Of a stretch of DNA of 64,000 bases, positions 1 through 13,267 are shown one piece after another. This DNA is from Macrolepiota albuminosa. Taxonomy: Eukaryota > Basidiomycota > Agaricomycetes > Agaricales > Agaricaceae. How positions within the stretch are numbered: the stretch's first letter is position 1; every line of letters starts with the position of its first letter. The DNA lies in assembly GCA_027475525.1 (NCBI GenBank), contig JAMWFC010000055.1, forward strand, positions 248,001 to 312,000, written 5' to 3'. The translations under genes and the position numbers were made by a program. The notes below the pieces were generated by a model. It saw only the letters and a list, made by a program, of their open reading frames with translations, was not told where the DNA came from and ran no database searches.

Positions 1-16
1 ACAGCAAAGGTTATAA

Positions 17-3000
17 TCATGCAGATAGAAGCCCTCCTAGACGTATAACATGTTTTTCACAGATGGCGGAGAAATAAAACTCATGTTCGGAGTTATGGGG
101 TTGAACAAGATTGTGAGCAATTTCATGAGCGAGGGTGAAAAACCTAGACCACATCACACGATTAGTGATGATTGCGGGACGAGAAGAGGGTAGCCTCACC
201 AAGAAATATATGCTTGATTCAAATTTCCCAAACCGGCATCCTTGTCATCTAGCAGGTCGGTGAATAATTTGACGATAAAACACCATTCAGCAGAACTCAC
301 GCCACTCTATGTAGTACCGAAGATTGACGAAGATACTACCGTCCCTGTTGAAAGCAATCAGACCACCTCCAAGGTCATAGAAGACATGCAGGCTCGTTAT
401 TGGAAGGTCATAGACTCTAGAAAGTTTGACAAGTATATGGCTGAATCTCGCAATCGGGTCTTGATGGACGTCAAGAAATTTTTTCTGGTCTGGGACCTCT
501 GGATAAACTAATATTAGAAAAGCTTCCGCCTAGCTGTGATCGCGAATGACCCACCCTGAGTAAGGTAAACTCTGATATTCCCCACTTCTCCTACAGGACG
601 GAGGTCAAATGGCAGGTGAAACAACAGAACAGCTGTACCGACCGATAAGATTCAAATCTCCTACTCCTCCAAAAACGTCACAATATCCCTCATCTAGAGA
701 CTCCCTGACCTGACGCATTTCTTGTCGGTTTCTCAAAAGGTTTCCGGACTCCGGGCGGCATGCCCTGATAGCTAAATCTATGTTTGAAGCTACAGGCATC
801 GTTGAACCTTGGACAGAAGTCACCTTGAAAGCCATACTTACATATATTCTTGAGCGGAGTGACATGTGGATCGGTACTGGGTGTAATGGGTGATTTATCA
901 GTCACAGGAGGAATATGAGGCGAGAGTTCAGGAGGTGGTGCCTTCCACCAGAATAAATTCCTGGACGGCGTTGGCTGAGGTTTCATCACTGAGGAAGGTG
1001 TTTTTTGTGCATCAAAAGGTGGCTTCTCTGGAGGTGGCTTGGAGATTAGCGGAACTGGAGCAACTGGAGCAGCAATTGGAGAAGTTAATGGAGTTGTAGG
1101 ATTGGAAGACACTAGATCTCCAGGATTCCGTGTAGGTGGCATCGAGAGTAGTGTCGAATCCATCTCCGCCTTTTCAGCAACCTGCCGCTCAATTTTTTGT
1201 TGCCGAAGGATCCTGTCAACTATGGAGTTCCTTGTAAGCTGTTTTCCAGAAGTCAGATGACTCTACTAATTCTTACCGTTGTAACCTCTTCGCTTCAAAG
1301 CCTTTAAATCTGTTGAAAGAATTGTCATGAATAAAAGAGCATCGTTTGCTCTAGGGGAATCGAAGATCAAGCGGTTGAGAGACATTGAAACCCTTTGAAT
1401 AGATGTTAAGATATTCATGATGACAAACAGAGTTACTCACTCATACATATCGATCTGTGCATTGCCTGCAATCCACAAATGGATTGGGCCTGTATTTCCA
1501 GCACGTATAGCCACTGCAGATGCCTCTTGTTGCCGAGACAGGCGGAGATCACCAAACATTAATGATTTCTTGACAGAAAGCTTGCCAAAGGTCTTGACCA
1601 CAAAGTTGACTTGGGATGTGAGCCACGTATATGAAACACGCGTGCGTGCATGACTGTGCTCATGTAGGAACAGTGGTAATCTTTCTAAGATCAAGGTGCG
1701 TATTTCGGTAGCAGTCTTCGATTGTTTAATCTCTGCAGAAGTCTGATATTCTTCCTTCACCAGAGAACTCAATCGTCGAGACCCCAACTGAGTATAGAAG
1801 GCTGTCATAAAAATGAGACAGTGGTGTTGAAAACCAAATACGACAAACAAACTTTCTAGAATATCCTCTTGGGGTGCCGTAAAAAACGAACCTCCAAATG
1901 CTTGTAAGGCGTGAGTATCGTCAGCAATAATGATTTCTTCTGCTTTTCGGAGGTCATATTGGACGTCCCAATCGTCCTCATCAAAATCATCAAAATCAAC
2001 TTTTTCGGCACCGTTGCGAGGTTTTCGTTTCGAACCAAGTAAAATAGCAGCCTTCTTCATTCGAGTTATCGTTCCGGGCTTTATGAACTTATGATTCACC
2101 GCAATATTCCGCAATTCGGCGAGAAATCTGACATATATCTCGATTGACCTGATATGCCCCTTTAGACGTAGAAGTCGTGCTTACTGAGTAGGACCTTCTG
2201 CATAAGCATAGAATTTTAGCGGATTTTCCAAAAGAATCTGGACAACTTCCTCAACACTCGGCTCATGCTTTGTGCCACAGGCGGTCAAGAAGCCGTTCGC
2301 GGGTAGGCCGAAGTCGACAAAGACAAAGAGTTTGGAATGGAACTCGCCCTGAGAACCTCTCCCGAAATAGCAACATGTGGGTTCAAGCCATCGTAATTTA
2401 CCATCCTCATAGGGAACAGGAACCATTTTGAATCGTGACATCCGTTGTAACTCAACAGATAAGAAGTCTGTGACATGCTAAGTACAGATTTCACAATTAA
2501 ATCACGACAACGAACCTGAAACTCGACTCCCGAGCATAGAGAACCAGGCTCTCGCCTCGGCTTGATCTTTAGGACGTGTTCGTTCAAGTAAGTCTACTAT
2601 CATCGCCGTCGGTGGATGTTGTTTGATCTTCAGCTTTAAGATAGCATCTGGTGGCAGAGTGGTGGGGGTCACTAAAAATCCCATCATGGCCCAGTCTGGG
2701 TTGGAGAAGACCTGTTGTCTCGTTATCTATGAGCATGTGGGCACTGCAAAGACGTTTGAACTGACTTCTTTAATAGTTCCAATACAAGGTGTCGATGCCT
2801 GCATTGCTGGAATGAATGCAATGGTCTCAAAATTTGAAGCGTCATAATCCTTGTAAAAGTTCCCAATGTGGTCCAATAGATACTTGAGGGCTATAGTCCG
2901 AGTCTAATAAGAAAAATATAGTTTGATGTCATATGTTAAGCCAAGACATAATTGGCTTACACGAGAGTCTGCATTTGCACATAGGTTGATTAGAACGGGC

Positions 3001-6000
3001 AAGGGAGGGTAGCGAAGTAAACCCAATTCAAATAGAAACTTCGCTACGAAAAATGTTACAAATGAGTGGAGATTTGGCTGGAACTCAATGACGATCAAAC
3101 CTTCATCCGACGAGCTTCGCCACTTTATTTGCTTTCCCCAGTCCATGACAGGCAGCCCAAGATTTCGAAACACATCTAAAGGCTCATACAACTGCTGTGC
3201 TTGGTACCTTGTCGCTTTTTGACCTGTATCGCCTTTGAAGTTTTCTTCCTTGAAAAACGCAGCTGTCATTTTCAACCGCACCCATTCCTCTGAGCTCAAA
3301 GTAGACTGGATGGACACAAGGTACTTCGCAAGGTCAGCAACAGTCCATTCATTCGTTTTAATCATCCTAATTCCTTAGTCAGACTAATCTTTCCTTGTAA
3401 AAAAGTTGATCTGACCTGTTGAAAACTATTTGTAGGTCAACATGTTTACGGACACCAAGATGTACAAGAACCCGTTCTAACGAGGTTTTTACTAAAGAAC
3501 CAGATGGTAACGTTACAACCGGCAAGTCGTTGAAGATATTAGCTTGAGCAAAGTACGATTGGTCAGGAGTCTTCATTCCCATCGATGTGGGTATACATGA
3601 TAAGGTTCTGAGGTGTGTATAGATCTCGCATTTGGCAGGGCCCGGTAGATTGGGCCATGCCTTTGCCACAACCAAAAGGACACGTTCTGCCCACGGCGCT
3701 GACAGAGTAATATCAACGTCTGAATTGGCCTTACGGATGGGTGGGCTGCAAATATGTCCAAGCCAGTCAGGGATCGACAACTCTGTCCATGGAAAACAAG
3801 TAAGTTCATTTGCAGAGAAATGTTTAGCAACACTCGAAGGTAGAAGATAATCAGGAAGGGGCCCATCGAGAGGAATCATAGCTGATAATGTTCGGGTATT
3901 GATAAAACTTCGAATAGAGTTAATGGGAATAATCTTGTCATCGTTGCTGCCTGGGATCCTAAACAACAATATCGCAGCTTCGAGGAATTGAGACTGTTGG
4001 AACTTGGAGGCCTCTTCATTGACACTGATCCACCACTTCAAGCAGGCAACCATCTCATCCTCCGTCAATGGACGAGAACGGAGTTCTTTCAAGACATCTT
4101 CGAATTCGATGCTCTTAATCAAACCACGACTCTGAAGTATTCCTATCGTTGCGGAGGCATGCGCAAGGATATCTTCAGGAAGCAATGGCAGTAGCTTGAG
4201 AAATTTTGAGAAAGATGAATCAGGGAGCCGAACATCTGAGGCATTTCGCACACCAGCAGTAGAAATTAGTGGAAAATCTGACCCAGAACAATCAAAGAAC
4301 GCTCTTTCGAGTTGTTGGGAAATTTCAGCAGAGGGAGTCGACGGATGGAAGGTGAAGAACTTCAGAGCATGCAATGATCGACTTCGTAACCAAGTTTCCA
4401 GCTGTTGGTCCACTGAGGTGTGAGGAAGACCAGCAGGTATAGATCCTTCCCAGTGACTCTTGACGGATTCCATTTCCATTTCGTAGGCAGCACGAGCAAG
4501 GAATCCTCCGACATATAGAAGTTCCTTATTCCAAACTAATTCAGGTGAGTCTTGTCCTCGGAGGTCAGGTTAGCATGCTTACTCGCTACATTTCGATCCC
4601 TACATAAAATATTCAACGGCTTGAAACATTCCAGGTTGTGCATACTGACATCAAATCAATCGATTCACGCTCCACAGTTGGGATAAATCGGGCGGCCATG
4701 TGGCCGCCAATGCCAGTTGTTTGTCCGGTCGCATGTCCCTGAAGGAAAGTCAAGGATTTCAAACGGACACTTCTGAGGACCACTAACAATGAAGATTCGA
4801 GTTGCACCAGAACTATTATGATTTAACAAGACGTCTCTGAGGGAAAAGAAAGATGACCATACCCTTCAAGATCTGCACGTAATCCCTGAAATATACTACT
4901 TGTAGCCGCCAAGTGTTGTTCTTCCTCTCTTTTGCTGGCATCGTACTCGTCTTTAGCGGTCTAGTGCTTTGTCAGAGTCACTATTCATTTTAGTGACCAA
5001 CTGAACTCACGTATATGAGCTCATACTTTAGTTTATTCGGGGGATTTTTTTTGGTCGCCCTATATAGCTCAGCAGCAATCTTCTTGGTTAGATGAACATC
5101 CACAGCCGCTGAAAAAATGGAAAGTGCAACTTTTGTCTCATTGAGCGTCTCAGGGTCTAAATCCTTGACTGGTGGACGAGGTGTTGATTGATTTTGAGGT
5201 GTCGAATTTCCCGCGAACCCAAACAACGAAGAAAAGAATGAGCTTGCAGTTGCTTTTGGTTTGAATATAGACATGGGACGTTTCCTGTCAGAACTAGAAC
5301 TGTAGACCCATTGCATAACCTCAGCCTGAATATGAAGGGCTGTTCAATTCTCTATCAGCGGGGAACGAACCTCAATGAAATAACCTACGTGTACACTTAA
5401 TATCCTTCACTGTCATTATTCCTGAATCGGTAGATGTTCGAAGTCCTTTGGGCAGCCCCAGCTGTTTAGGAATCCCCGACGTTTTTGTGAGGCGCGCCAG
5501 ACGCTTATTGTCGAAGAAAAAGCTAACTTCTGATAGACAAGTCATAAAGGTAATAGATGAAGTGAGAAAGCGAGTGAAATCGAAAGCCACGGGAATTGGA
5601 GCGGGTTCACGAAGTACCATTTCAAATGTTGTCCACGGCGAGGGGCCATCTTCGCTGCTTGGGAGTTGTCCACGTCTTGCGAATAACTGGATACGGTGAG
5701 ATCCAAGGAATATGCTAGGAGTAATTCTTACCTGGTCTTTCTTGTCTTTCCAGTAAAAGCCCATCCATTGTCCTTGCAAGAGGGTCAGAAAATCGAGTCA
5801 GGATGGGACAGTGCAAATACATACTCCCAGAAGTCACAAAAGGCTCTTCGGTCACAGAAAACAGGCTATAAAACCCTAGATGAAACTGAACACGATTTCG
5901 AGCCATAAAATCAACGCTACAGACCTACACCAAAAGCACCGATTTTCTCCTCGTCTGGATTGCCTTCCGCTACAAAGGATATGAGCTCGCAACTCAAAAA

Positions 6001-6450
6001 TATCACACGCAATTACTTGCCAATTTTCTTCAGCCTAGTCCAATCGTCCTCGCGAAAAGTGATTCCGTTGTTCTTAAAAGTCCATTCATGCACCTGCAGG
6101 CAAGCCGGATAAGATTGCACTTCAGATCATGAGGACTACGAACCAGGGCAGTCTTTAAGTCTGGGAGCGCTTTCGAGGATCCGTTATTCGACGAGCCTCC
6201 CACACTACCCATGGATGTTTGGGTATTGAAGTGTATTTCTACTGCAGTTGCCTGCGCATCATCGGAGTTCTGCAAAAGTTCACGAAAGACCGTGAATTCG
6301 CCGGAATATCGGGCAAGAACTTTATCAATCAAAGCACGTTGGTTCACTTCCACTGACTCGTCCTGTCCACTGGCCCACTGAACTGGAGTCAAGGATTGCT
6401 CTTAATATTATTTCTGAGGGACATACCAAAGATTCACGAGGAACAGTCAT
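17..6450 (-). CDS. Sacsin/DUF3684-type HSP90-like ATPase-fold giant protein
   Basis: Large multi-exon gene read on the minus strand. The first exon is short (start at 6450, donor after eight codons). The next begins with LTPVQWASGQDE and carries the HSP90-like ATPase N-box FRELLQNSDDAQATAVEIHF, the hallmark of sacsin-like and DUF3684 proteins. The body reads through many exons without another domain I can name. Near the end are the conserved stretch RACRPESGNLLRNRQEM and the C-terminal block HEIAHNLVQPHNSEHEF, with the stop at 17-19, so the gene appears complete. Fungal members of this family are about 1,600-1,700 residues, which fits the span. The biochemical role is not established; a chaperone-like or GHKL ATPase activity is inferred only from the fold. 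Exon borders in the middle were not all resolved. The neighbouring chitin synthase lies upstream on the same strand, almost 1 kb away. Confidence 0.8.
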
Positions 6451-7428
6451 AGTAAGTTGGAATGATAGAGTAATTGAACTTTGAAGATTTCAGTGTAAGT
6501 TGGTATACTGTGTGGTAATGCGTTTCGTCGCAGACGATGACACGCAGGCTAATCTGGTTCGTTTGCTTTTCTTTGCAAGTCGACTAGCCAGGTATAACAA
6601 AGAGAAAGTCGGATATAAGTTCTCCCAGTATTCGAGTAGTGCAATCAATTACGTTTCAGCGACAACCACTAGATCAAACGACAGATGGCTTATTGGCTGT
6701 CACGCGTCACGCGTCACGAGCTACTATCGACGGACTAGATATGAAACGTGACCTAGATTATGAAACGGCGCATTTAACGGGCTTCTACTTACTGCGTACT
6801 TGGTTGGATTCCCCTGATAAATATTTTATGCACTACCATACATATATACTCTATCGAGCCCCCTGACTGAAATCTCATGGTTTGTGAATTGGAAAGTTTG
6901 GCAGGGTCACAGACCTGTCACGTTTCATTTCACGTCAAAACCGGCTCATCGGTATGTTTGTAGCATCCCTCAACGATTGTGAAAGAAAGATACAAAACTT
7001 CACATAACAGTAGATGACATACAAGACAATTAAGATCCGAAATTTCTAAGGGATCTGAGCAGTATGCGCAAAATCCGAGATCATTCGAAATCTCGTTTCA
7101 CATCTAGTCAGTCCGTCGACAATACATCAAGCCATACCTGCTCTGGAGATGTTTCTCACAAAGTATGGTAGAGAATGTGAATGGAAAATATGCAATGCAA
7201 GACAGCAACCAGATCAAGAAGCGATGATGGTAATGTAGAGCGACTCAACGAAGTCAAAGTTTCTGCACCTGCTCGCAGGAGAGGCTAAGGTATTAGACTG
7301 GTACGTAGCTACGAAAGGTCCCCTAAGTCTACTGGATGAGTGAATGGATGTCGGAGGGTATATCGGATAATAGATATCAGGGCATTGTCAGGCCATAAGG
7401 GTTACAGAGTTATGCAATCGTGGTCTCT
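6451..7428. promoter_or_regulatory. Intergenic region with paired MluI-box motifs
   Basis: No gene is seen. The stretch holds the 5' region of the DUF3684 gene and the 3' flank of chitin synthase, both on the minus strand. Two ACGCGT hexamers at 6702-6707 and 6709-6714 sit in a short tandem repeat (unit CACGCGT) about 250 bp upstream of the DUF3684 start. In yeasts ACGCGT is the MCB element bound by MBF; use here is only an inference. Confidence 0.3.
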
Positions 7429-10400
7429 TTAGAATCTTGTCGTAGGGTCTAAAGGACCCAGAGGGCCGTAACGTTCTCCAGAACCATGTCTTCCACTTGC
7501 TGCACCCTCAGGAGGGGAACCACTACCACTAAAGTTAATCGTCGGCGACATCGGCGACATCGTGTTTGGCGGTAAAGACCCAAATCCAGGTGAGGTTGAT
7601 CGTGTTAAAGGAGCATATCCGTCCCCATTGATGTTTGCCAGCTGTGTTGTGGAACCATCAGTCAGCTGGTATCGAGGTGCATAAGTCGATGCAGGAGGCG
7701 TGTGTGAAGGCCTGTCGTCAAAGCCTGTCTCCAGCATGGCTTCAAGTTCCGCACCATCCACGGTCTTTGCTGTGTTAAGCTGACTTTGCGGCAAAAACAT
7801 TCCAACAGGTGGTAGAGGAAATTGCGAATTGTTCTCGTTGTAGGCTCCGATCTGAGTTCCCCAATGGTCTTCATCCGAGGACAACATCGACACGGTATCG
7901 GAACCATCGTATTGGCTTCGGGTATCTATACCACGGACACTGAGCATCTCTCCATCGCCAGCAATGTACCCAGAGGGATGCAAGCGCTCAAACTCTTTTC
8001 GTCGACGCTCTTCACGCTTGAGTTTGCGGAGGCGCGATCTCTCCCAGTCTTCCCAACGGCGCATGGGCACTTCAACTCCTCTTGACCCACCACTACCTCC
8101 TCCATGACCTTCACCTTTGCCTTCACCCTCGACTTTCCTGATTACAAAAATCAGAAATAAGATCTAGAATATAAGTAGCAGCCGAGAACGACATACCGCG
8201 TTTCGCCCCAAGAGAAATCGTCAAAGTGCCAGAATGCATAAACAGGGAGTATGAAATTCCATACTGGAAGTGCAAGGAGGTAAACTAACATCCAAAAGAC
8301 ATAGATGACCTTCCTCGTAGTAATAAGAATAAGAACCGCAGGCAGACCGAGAACGGCAATTAACAGTACAAGCGGAATGGCTTCCTCAAACGATTTTGGT
8401 GGCGACAACGCTATTCCCACAATGAGCGCATAAGTAAGGGCGATAGCGATCGGCAACACAACGGTTCCGAGAAGATCCATAAACACGACAAACTGCATAC
8501 TAAAGCAAAATGTACCGCAAAGGTTTCGTACGAGAACGAGTTCCATGAGATTATGTATGGTAGAGTTGATCCAGCGTCGACGTTGTGAGAGAAGGACAGG
8601 AAATGTGTCAGGGACGACCGTTCTACATCTTGCTTGGGGTAGGAACATCATCTTCCGGTTCGGGAACGTTCGAAGTAGACAAGTCGTTAGAAAACGGTCT
8701 TCGCCAAGTAAAAGTAGGTTCTTCTGGTGGAGAGTAGTCACTTCAGATTGGCTGTATTCTTTCACGATTTCCGGTTTGATGATGAGTGGAACCCAATCAT
8801 CACCACTGGCTCTCCGTGCTTTCAGGCGAAACATTGAAAAACAGCCTGGTAAGCATGAGACACCACCAAAGACAGACTCGAAGGCTTTGGCAAGATGATG
8901 GGAAATGAAGTACTCGAAGACTTGAATGGCGGTGACCCAGGATTGTCGCTTATTTGCTATGCGTGTTTCTCCACAGACACCCATGATCATCTGATCATGG
9001 TGCATACAGTTGACAAGGTAGCTAAGTGAGTCTGGGAAGACCTTTGTGTCGGCATCCACCTAGCCCGCGGTGAGATTGAAGTAACAAGAAGTCCTCCTAA
9101 ATGACACTCACCATCAGCACTACCTCAAAAAAGTCGGGAGTGACCCCCATAAGTGAAGTAACAAGAAGTCCTCCTAAATGACACTCACCATCAGCACTAC
9201 CTCAAAAAAGTCGGGAGTGACCCCCATAAGACGTTGATCTTTCGGAAGAGGTCGAAATCAAGTGGGCTCATACGATCATTATACGTGACTCGGGAAAAAA
9301 AGTTCATAAGGATTAGTTGACTGTCGCGCTTTCCTCTGTTGCCTGGTTTCTTCTCTGATATAGCTTCTTGTTCCGTACCGCATTTGACAACAATGACTGT
9401 GGGCGTTCGACGGCCCGCGACAGCTAGATATGGTGTCAGAATCAGGTCGTAACAAAGGACAACAAAACGCATACTATAATGACCAGCATATACCATGGCA
9501 CGGTTGTGAGCTTTCTGTCCAGCACCTACAGCACTATAGCTCATTGGAATGGGGTTTCCGAAGCGAGGATCCGCATCAAGGAGGGAAACACATATGTCTG
9601 GAGTACTTCTCTTCTCGCCAGCACCAGTAATCATGCCGTCAGCAACCACGAACAACAACTTTCGTGCATCTGAGTAGGTAGTAGTGGAGATGGAATCAAG
9701 GGTCGTGCGGATGGAGTCTTCTCCTTCTGAATAGCATGTCACCAGACAGACCGCGAAAAGCTCTGCTCCAATCTGAGCCAAGGTCATGGTAGGACGTGTA
9801 GTATCGTTGTTGATAAGGGTGGCACTTGAAGACGAAGCAAATGCGCGCGGGGTTGGTGTTTGACTCGGTTTTGCCTTTTTCAAAACTGCTGTTCCAGCCC
9901 AAGGTGCAGTTCCAGTTTTGTTGTCAATGGACACATTGGCACCTTCTGGCATAACAGCAGGGCTGATAACGGAACGATTGAGGTCCGAACTGTTGGGAGG
10001 ACCTGCCAACTTTGCAGATAAGAACCAGTTGAAAATGCATGCCATGATAAAGCGAACAAAAACGAGACCGAGAATAACAATGAGACCGGAATAAAGGAAC
10101 AGATTGGTGATGAAACAGCCTGTGGGAATTTTATCGATTTTACCAGCAAGATAGCGTTGTTTGAGGCAAGGAATCGCTGACGCAAGGTCAGGTCGACCGG
10201 AAAAGAGGCGGGTTCCGTCCTTCCCGCTTTTAGGAGAGGCAGCCTTGAAGATAGTGCGAAGAGCCTTGTCAACGGCATCTCCTGGGACTGCGGAAGAGTG
10301 GGATTTCATGTATTGCTGCATATTGAGGACAGCGCCATCAATGACCATGTAGTTGTTCAAGGAAGCTACCTGGTCCCATGAATAGCCGGCTAGGAAACCT

Positions 10401-11113
10401 GTGTTGGTGATAGCAAGAGATTTAAATGTGGAGGATGAGTTGATTGAGGGGAGGGGACAAGGAGCGGAGGCGGGGCAAGGGTCGTCAAGGGCGATGCGAA
10501 ATTTGAGGCCCCTGCACTCGGAAAACTCACTGGCGGAACGAGTGAATTGTGCAGTAATGTCCTGTCCTGGATGCCTGACCAGATTGGCAAAATCAACATT
10601 GCCCGGAGCCTTGACAGATGTAACATTGAACATAATGCCCTGAACTCCCAGGATACCGGGGACCTCTCCAACGTGAAGATATTTACTATCAGATGAGGAA
10701 TTTTCCGGACAGAGGATTTTCTGGAAGCCGACGGTAGCAAACCCGACGACAGCGCAAAGAACAAGGATAATGAAGCACAACGCAATCTTTTCCCTCCACG
10801 CCTGCCTAACTGCGGTATCCCTCATGCCTCCGAAAGAGCTCAAAAGGAAGTTGGGGGCCCAAAAGGTGGCAGCGAGAGAGAAATACCTCCACGATGTGGA
10901 TCCGTTGTAGTCGTCGGCCTTTCGGCGGCCGCCTTGTGGAGTAGAAGGAGGGGGTCCATGGGGATTAATAAGAGGGACTGGAGCAACACCGCGCTCTGGT
11001 CGAGTAAGTGTCTTTGCTCTACGCATCGTTGCACCGGAACGAGGAGGCTGTCGTGTAGTAGGAATGGGGACATCAGCAAAATCGTAATTTGACTGTTGAA
11101 AACGAAGGGCCAT
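7429..11113 (-). CDS. Class IV chitin synthase
   Basis: Plasma-membrane glycosyltransferase that polymerises GlcNAc from UDP-GlcNAc into chitin. Four exons on the minus strand: 11113-9475, 9423-9112, 9059-8197 and 8137-7429, with GT-AG introns of 51, 52 and 59 nt. The N-terminal half has a basic, proline-rich start, transmembrane segments (around [20 protein letters not shown] and [20 protein letters not shown]) and a luminal domain between them. The catalytic part shows [39 protein letters not shown] and [16 protein letters not shown], followed by clustered membrane helices. The C-terminus ends in [12 protein letters not shown], typical of fungal class IV enzymes. Exon 2 contains an exact 77-bp tandem duplication plus one missing base (see 9077-9230), so the raw sequence is frameshifted just before the VDADT motif. 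I read this as an assembly error; the gene is otherwise complete at the expected length. Confidence 0.93.
9077..9230. repeat. Exact 77-bp tandem duplication in chitin synthase
   Basis: Copies at 9077-9153 and 9154-9230 are identical and directly abutting. They span the exon 2/intron 2 border on the minus strand, so the splice donor is present twice. Just after the second copy the codons for INVL and MGVTPDFFE are one base out of frame. Probably an unmerged contig overlap. Confidence 0.95.
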
Positions 11114-11509
11114 TGTATAAACGATAGGGAGACGCTGTCGCCCACGGCTTCAGCGGACTGTAAGGCAGGCCTGCTGGGAATGACGGGGAATAGAGAAGAA
11201 GGGATGCGCCAACGATCAATTGAATTGTCAAGCTCACGTGCTCATCATCAATTCACGACGGGTCCGGCGCTGGACAAGCCCAACATGAGCGTCGTCTACC
11301 CAGTCGTCGCCGCCCAGCATCCACCCTGCGCAACCCCCTCGCCGTCCGTAAATGAGGTCTGCTCTCGCTTCTCTCGTACTTACTCGGCTCACAGTCCTTA
11401 GCTTGCACACCTCGCTTCGCAGCATCACACAAGTGAGTACAACCGTCTCAAATTTGGTCCCAAAGGTACATTTTTCCTTCTCCAGCTTGTCTCCAACTGA
11501 CCCCGCCAG
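11114..11509. promoter_or_regulatory. Divergent promoter region, chitin synthase / phosphatase
   Basis: Lies between the chitin synthase start (minus) and the first phosphatase exon that I can place (plus). It contains one CACGTG palindrome near 11236. It probably also holds the first phosphatase exon: candidate ATGs are at 11285 and 11352, but neither joins in phase to the next exon with a convincing donor. Confidence 0.35.
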
Positions 11510-13267
11510 GATGTCCTGTCACCTATATTCCTCTCTCAATCCATCTCCCGGACTATTTCCTACAACTACAACAGCGCCAGCAGGAGTATGCGCAAGAAAA
11601 GGCCTGGTGGCCGTCCGATAAGGCCCCTGCCTCACCCGTCATACTCGGCTCGCATGGCGCACAACCTCAACACTCACACCTTCAGCAGGAAATCCAGGCA
11701 GCCATATCTGAGCCCATGGGCAAACCACTCGACTCTCAAGGCCCCGGGCCTTCCAATCGTCCAGTAAAGACGTCTTCTACCCATCCAATCAAGTAAGCAC
11801 CTGTTTTTACTCCGTTGAAATAACATTAAGCCTCTCTAGTATATCTTATATGATCCCCCCAGAACTCCTTCCCCTGATATCTTCCCACTTACTCTTTGCC
11901 TCTGCAACTCCAACTGTATTTGAAATGCCATGTTCTTTCACTCTAGACCATCTGCTTTCTTCGTCGTCTACCCACCACCGAATCCTGCACCCCGAATGGC
12001 ATCCAACTTCAACCGTGTCGTTTCGAACATGGAGAAATACGCAACAATTTCAAACACGTTCGAGAGTGACAGGATCCCTTCAGGCAGCCATCAATGGGAG
12101 CTTTACATCTGTACCTCTGGAAGGTGCAGTCAAGAAAGAAGTGAGACACCATCCTCCTCCCATCTCTCGACGTTCCCCATCCACCGATCTCCTCCCATCA
12201 CAAAAGCTCGTTACAATGAAGCATTCTAACGCGTCATCAATATCTCTATCACTATCATTAAGTATATCTGATCCTTCAAGTCGCAATGCTTTACTCTCTG
12301 GAGGACCTGTTTCGAGTTACAATGACTTTGAAATAATACAGTAAGCTGTCGTGTCAACACTGGGGACTGATGATCAACATTGCATTAGAACGTCTGCTCA
12401 ACTCTCAACGCATATTCCTCCCATAACCGAACCTCCATTGATGCTTGGCAACCTCTTTCTCTCTTCCTGTCCTGGAAAGAAAGGCAAGTCATTCAAGATT
12501 TATTCGCCCATTTTTAACATACTTCACTTGATAGTTCGCCTTGAAGGACCTGTAAAGGGCAGAAGTGGAGTGTGTAGAGACTTGAGTCTTGATTTGAGGA
12601 GAATGAAGGAATTAGGAGTCGGGTGCATCATATGGTAAGCGCTCACGACTCTTTCCAATACACATGAACTTCATTCATTATCTGTCATGAACAGTTGTCT
12701 TGATGATGGAGAGCTAGATTTCTTGGGTGCTCCCTGGTCAGAATATGAAAACCTAGCCAATGACAATGGGATTGATGTCTTCCGGTTCGTGCAAAATCCT
12801 ATATCGAGGTTTTCAACCCGTTCAGCGCTCTCTTCAGCATACCAATTCCTGAAGGCCTTGCTCCGTTGTCCCCAGCATCACTCGATGCTGATTTGACCAA
12901 GATCATTATCACTTATACGCTCCGTGGCGTACCCGTACTAGTGCACTGTCGTGGCGGCGTTGGACGCGCTGGGGTTATTGCGTGTTGCTGGCTTATTCGC
13001 CTTGGTCTTTGCGGATGGGTCGAGCCTCGGACATCCTTATCACCCGACGACACCGACAGGCCGTCAAGGTCCCGTTGTTGGGATGGGACAGAATCGAACA
13101 TGAATCCATTGAAACGGAGAGAAGACACGATCCTGTTTGTGCAAAAGGTTATCGCGGTTGCTCGGCGAAGGCGAAGTCTGAAGGCCGTGGAAACCTACGA
13201 GCAAGTGTGCTTCCTCGTCGATTTCGTCGAGTATTTGCGCGACAGACCTCATCCGGACGGAATTTAA
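11510..13267 (+). CDS. Dual-specificity / CDKN3-like protein phosphatase
   Basis: Cysteine-based protein phosphatase of the dual-specificity type. Exons placed in phase: 11510-11792, 11840-12340, 12389-12483, 12535-12634, 12695-12784 and 12838-13267; the initiating exon upstream is not resolved. The N-terminal half is low in recognisable domains and rich in serine and proline. The catalytic domain starts near PPLMLGNLFLSSCPGKK and contains GVCRDLSLDLRRMKELGVGC, CCLDDGELDFLGAPWSEYE and the P-loop VHCRGGVGRAG, matching HCxxGxGRxG with the nucleophilic Cys and the Arg present. The fold and order resemble CDKN3-type phosphatases of basidiomycetes, though the substrate cannot be told from sequence. 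An acidic, arginine-rich insert follows the P-loop, and the protein ends LRDRPHPDGI. One intron has GC-AG borders (12484-12534). It ends about 450 bp before SKI3. Confidence 0.8.
12484..12534 (+). other. GC-AG intron in the phosphatase gene
   Basis: A 51-nt intron with donor GCAAGT and acceptor ATAG. Splicing here joins CPGKK to VRLEGPVKGRSG in phase, while a GT donor at the right place is absent. GC-AG introns are a minor class, usually with an otherwise strong donor, as seen here. Confidence 0.75.

Noticed and set aside
690..1163. CCCH zinc-finger-like motif (CKYGFQGDFC ... CSFKH) in a minus-strand reading frame
   Set aside because: The same DNA in another phase encodes NIDLAIRACRPESGNLLRNR, which fits the C-terminal part of the DUF3684 protein; the Cys/His pattern runs through a likely intron (GTAAGTATG donor).
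9077..9230. 77-bp duplications as real biological repeats or transposon footprints
   Set aside because: Different sequences but one exact length across unrelated regions; no terminal motifs or target-site duplications; frames are restored when one copy is removed.
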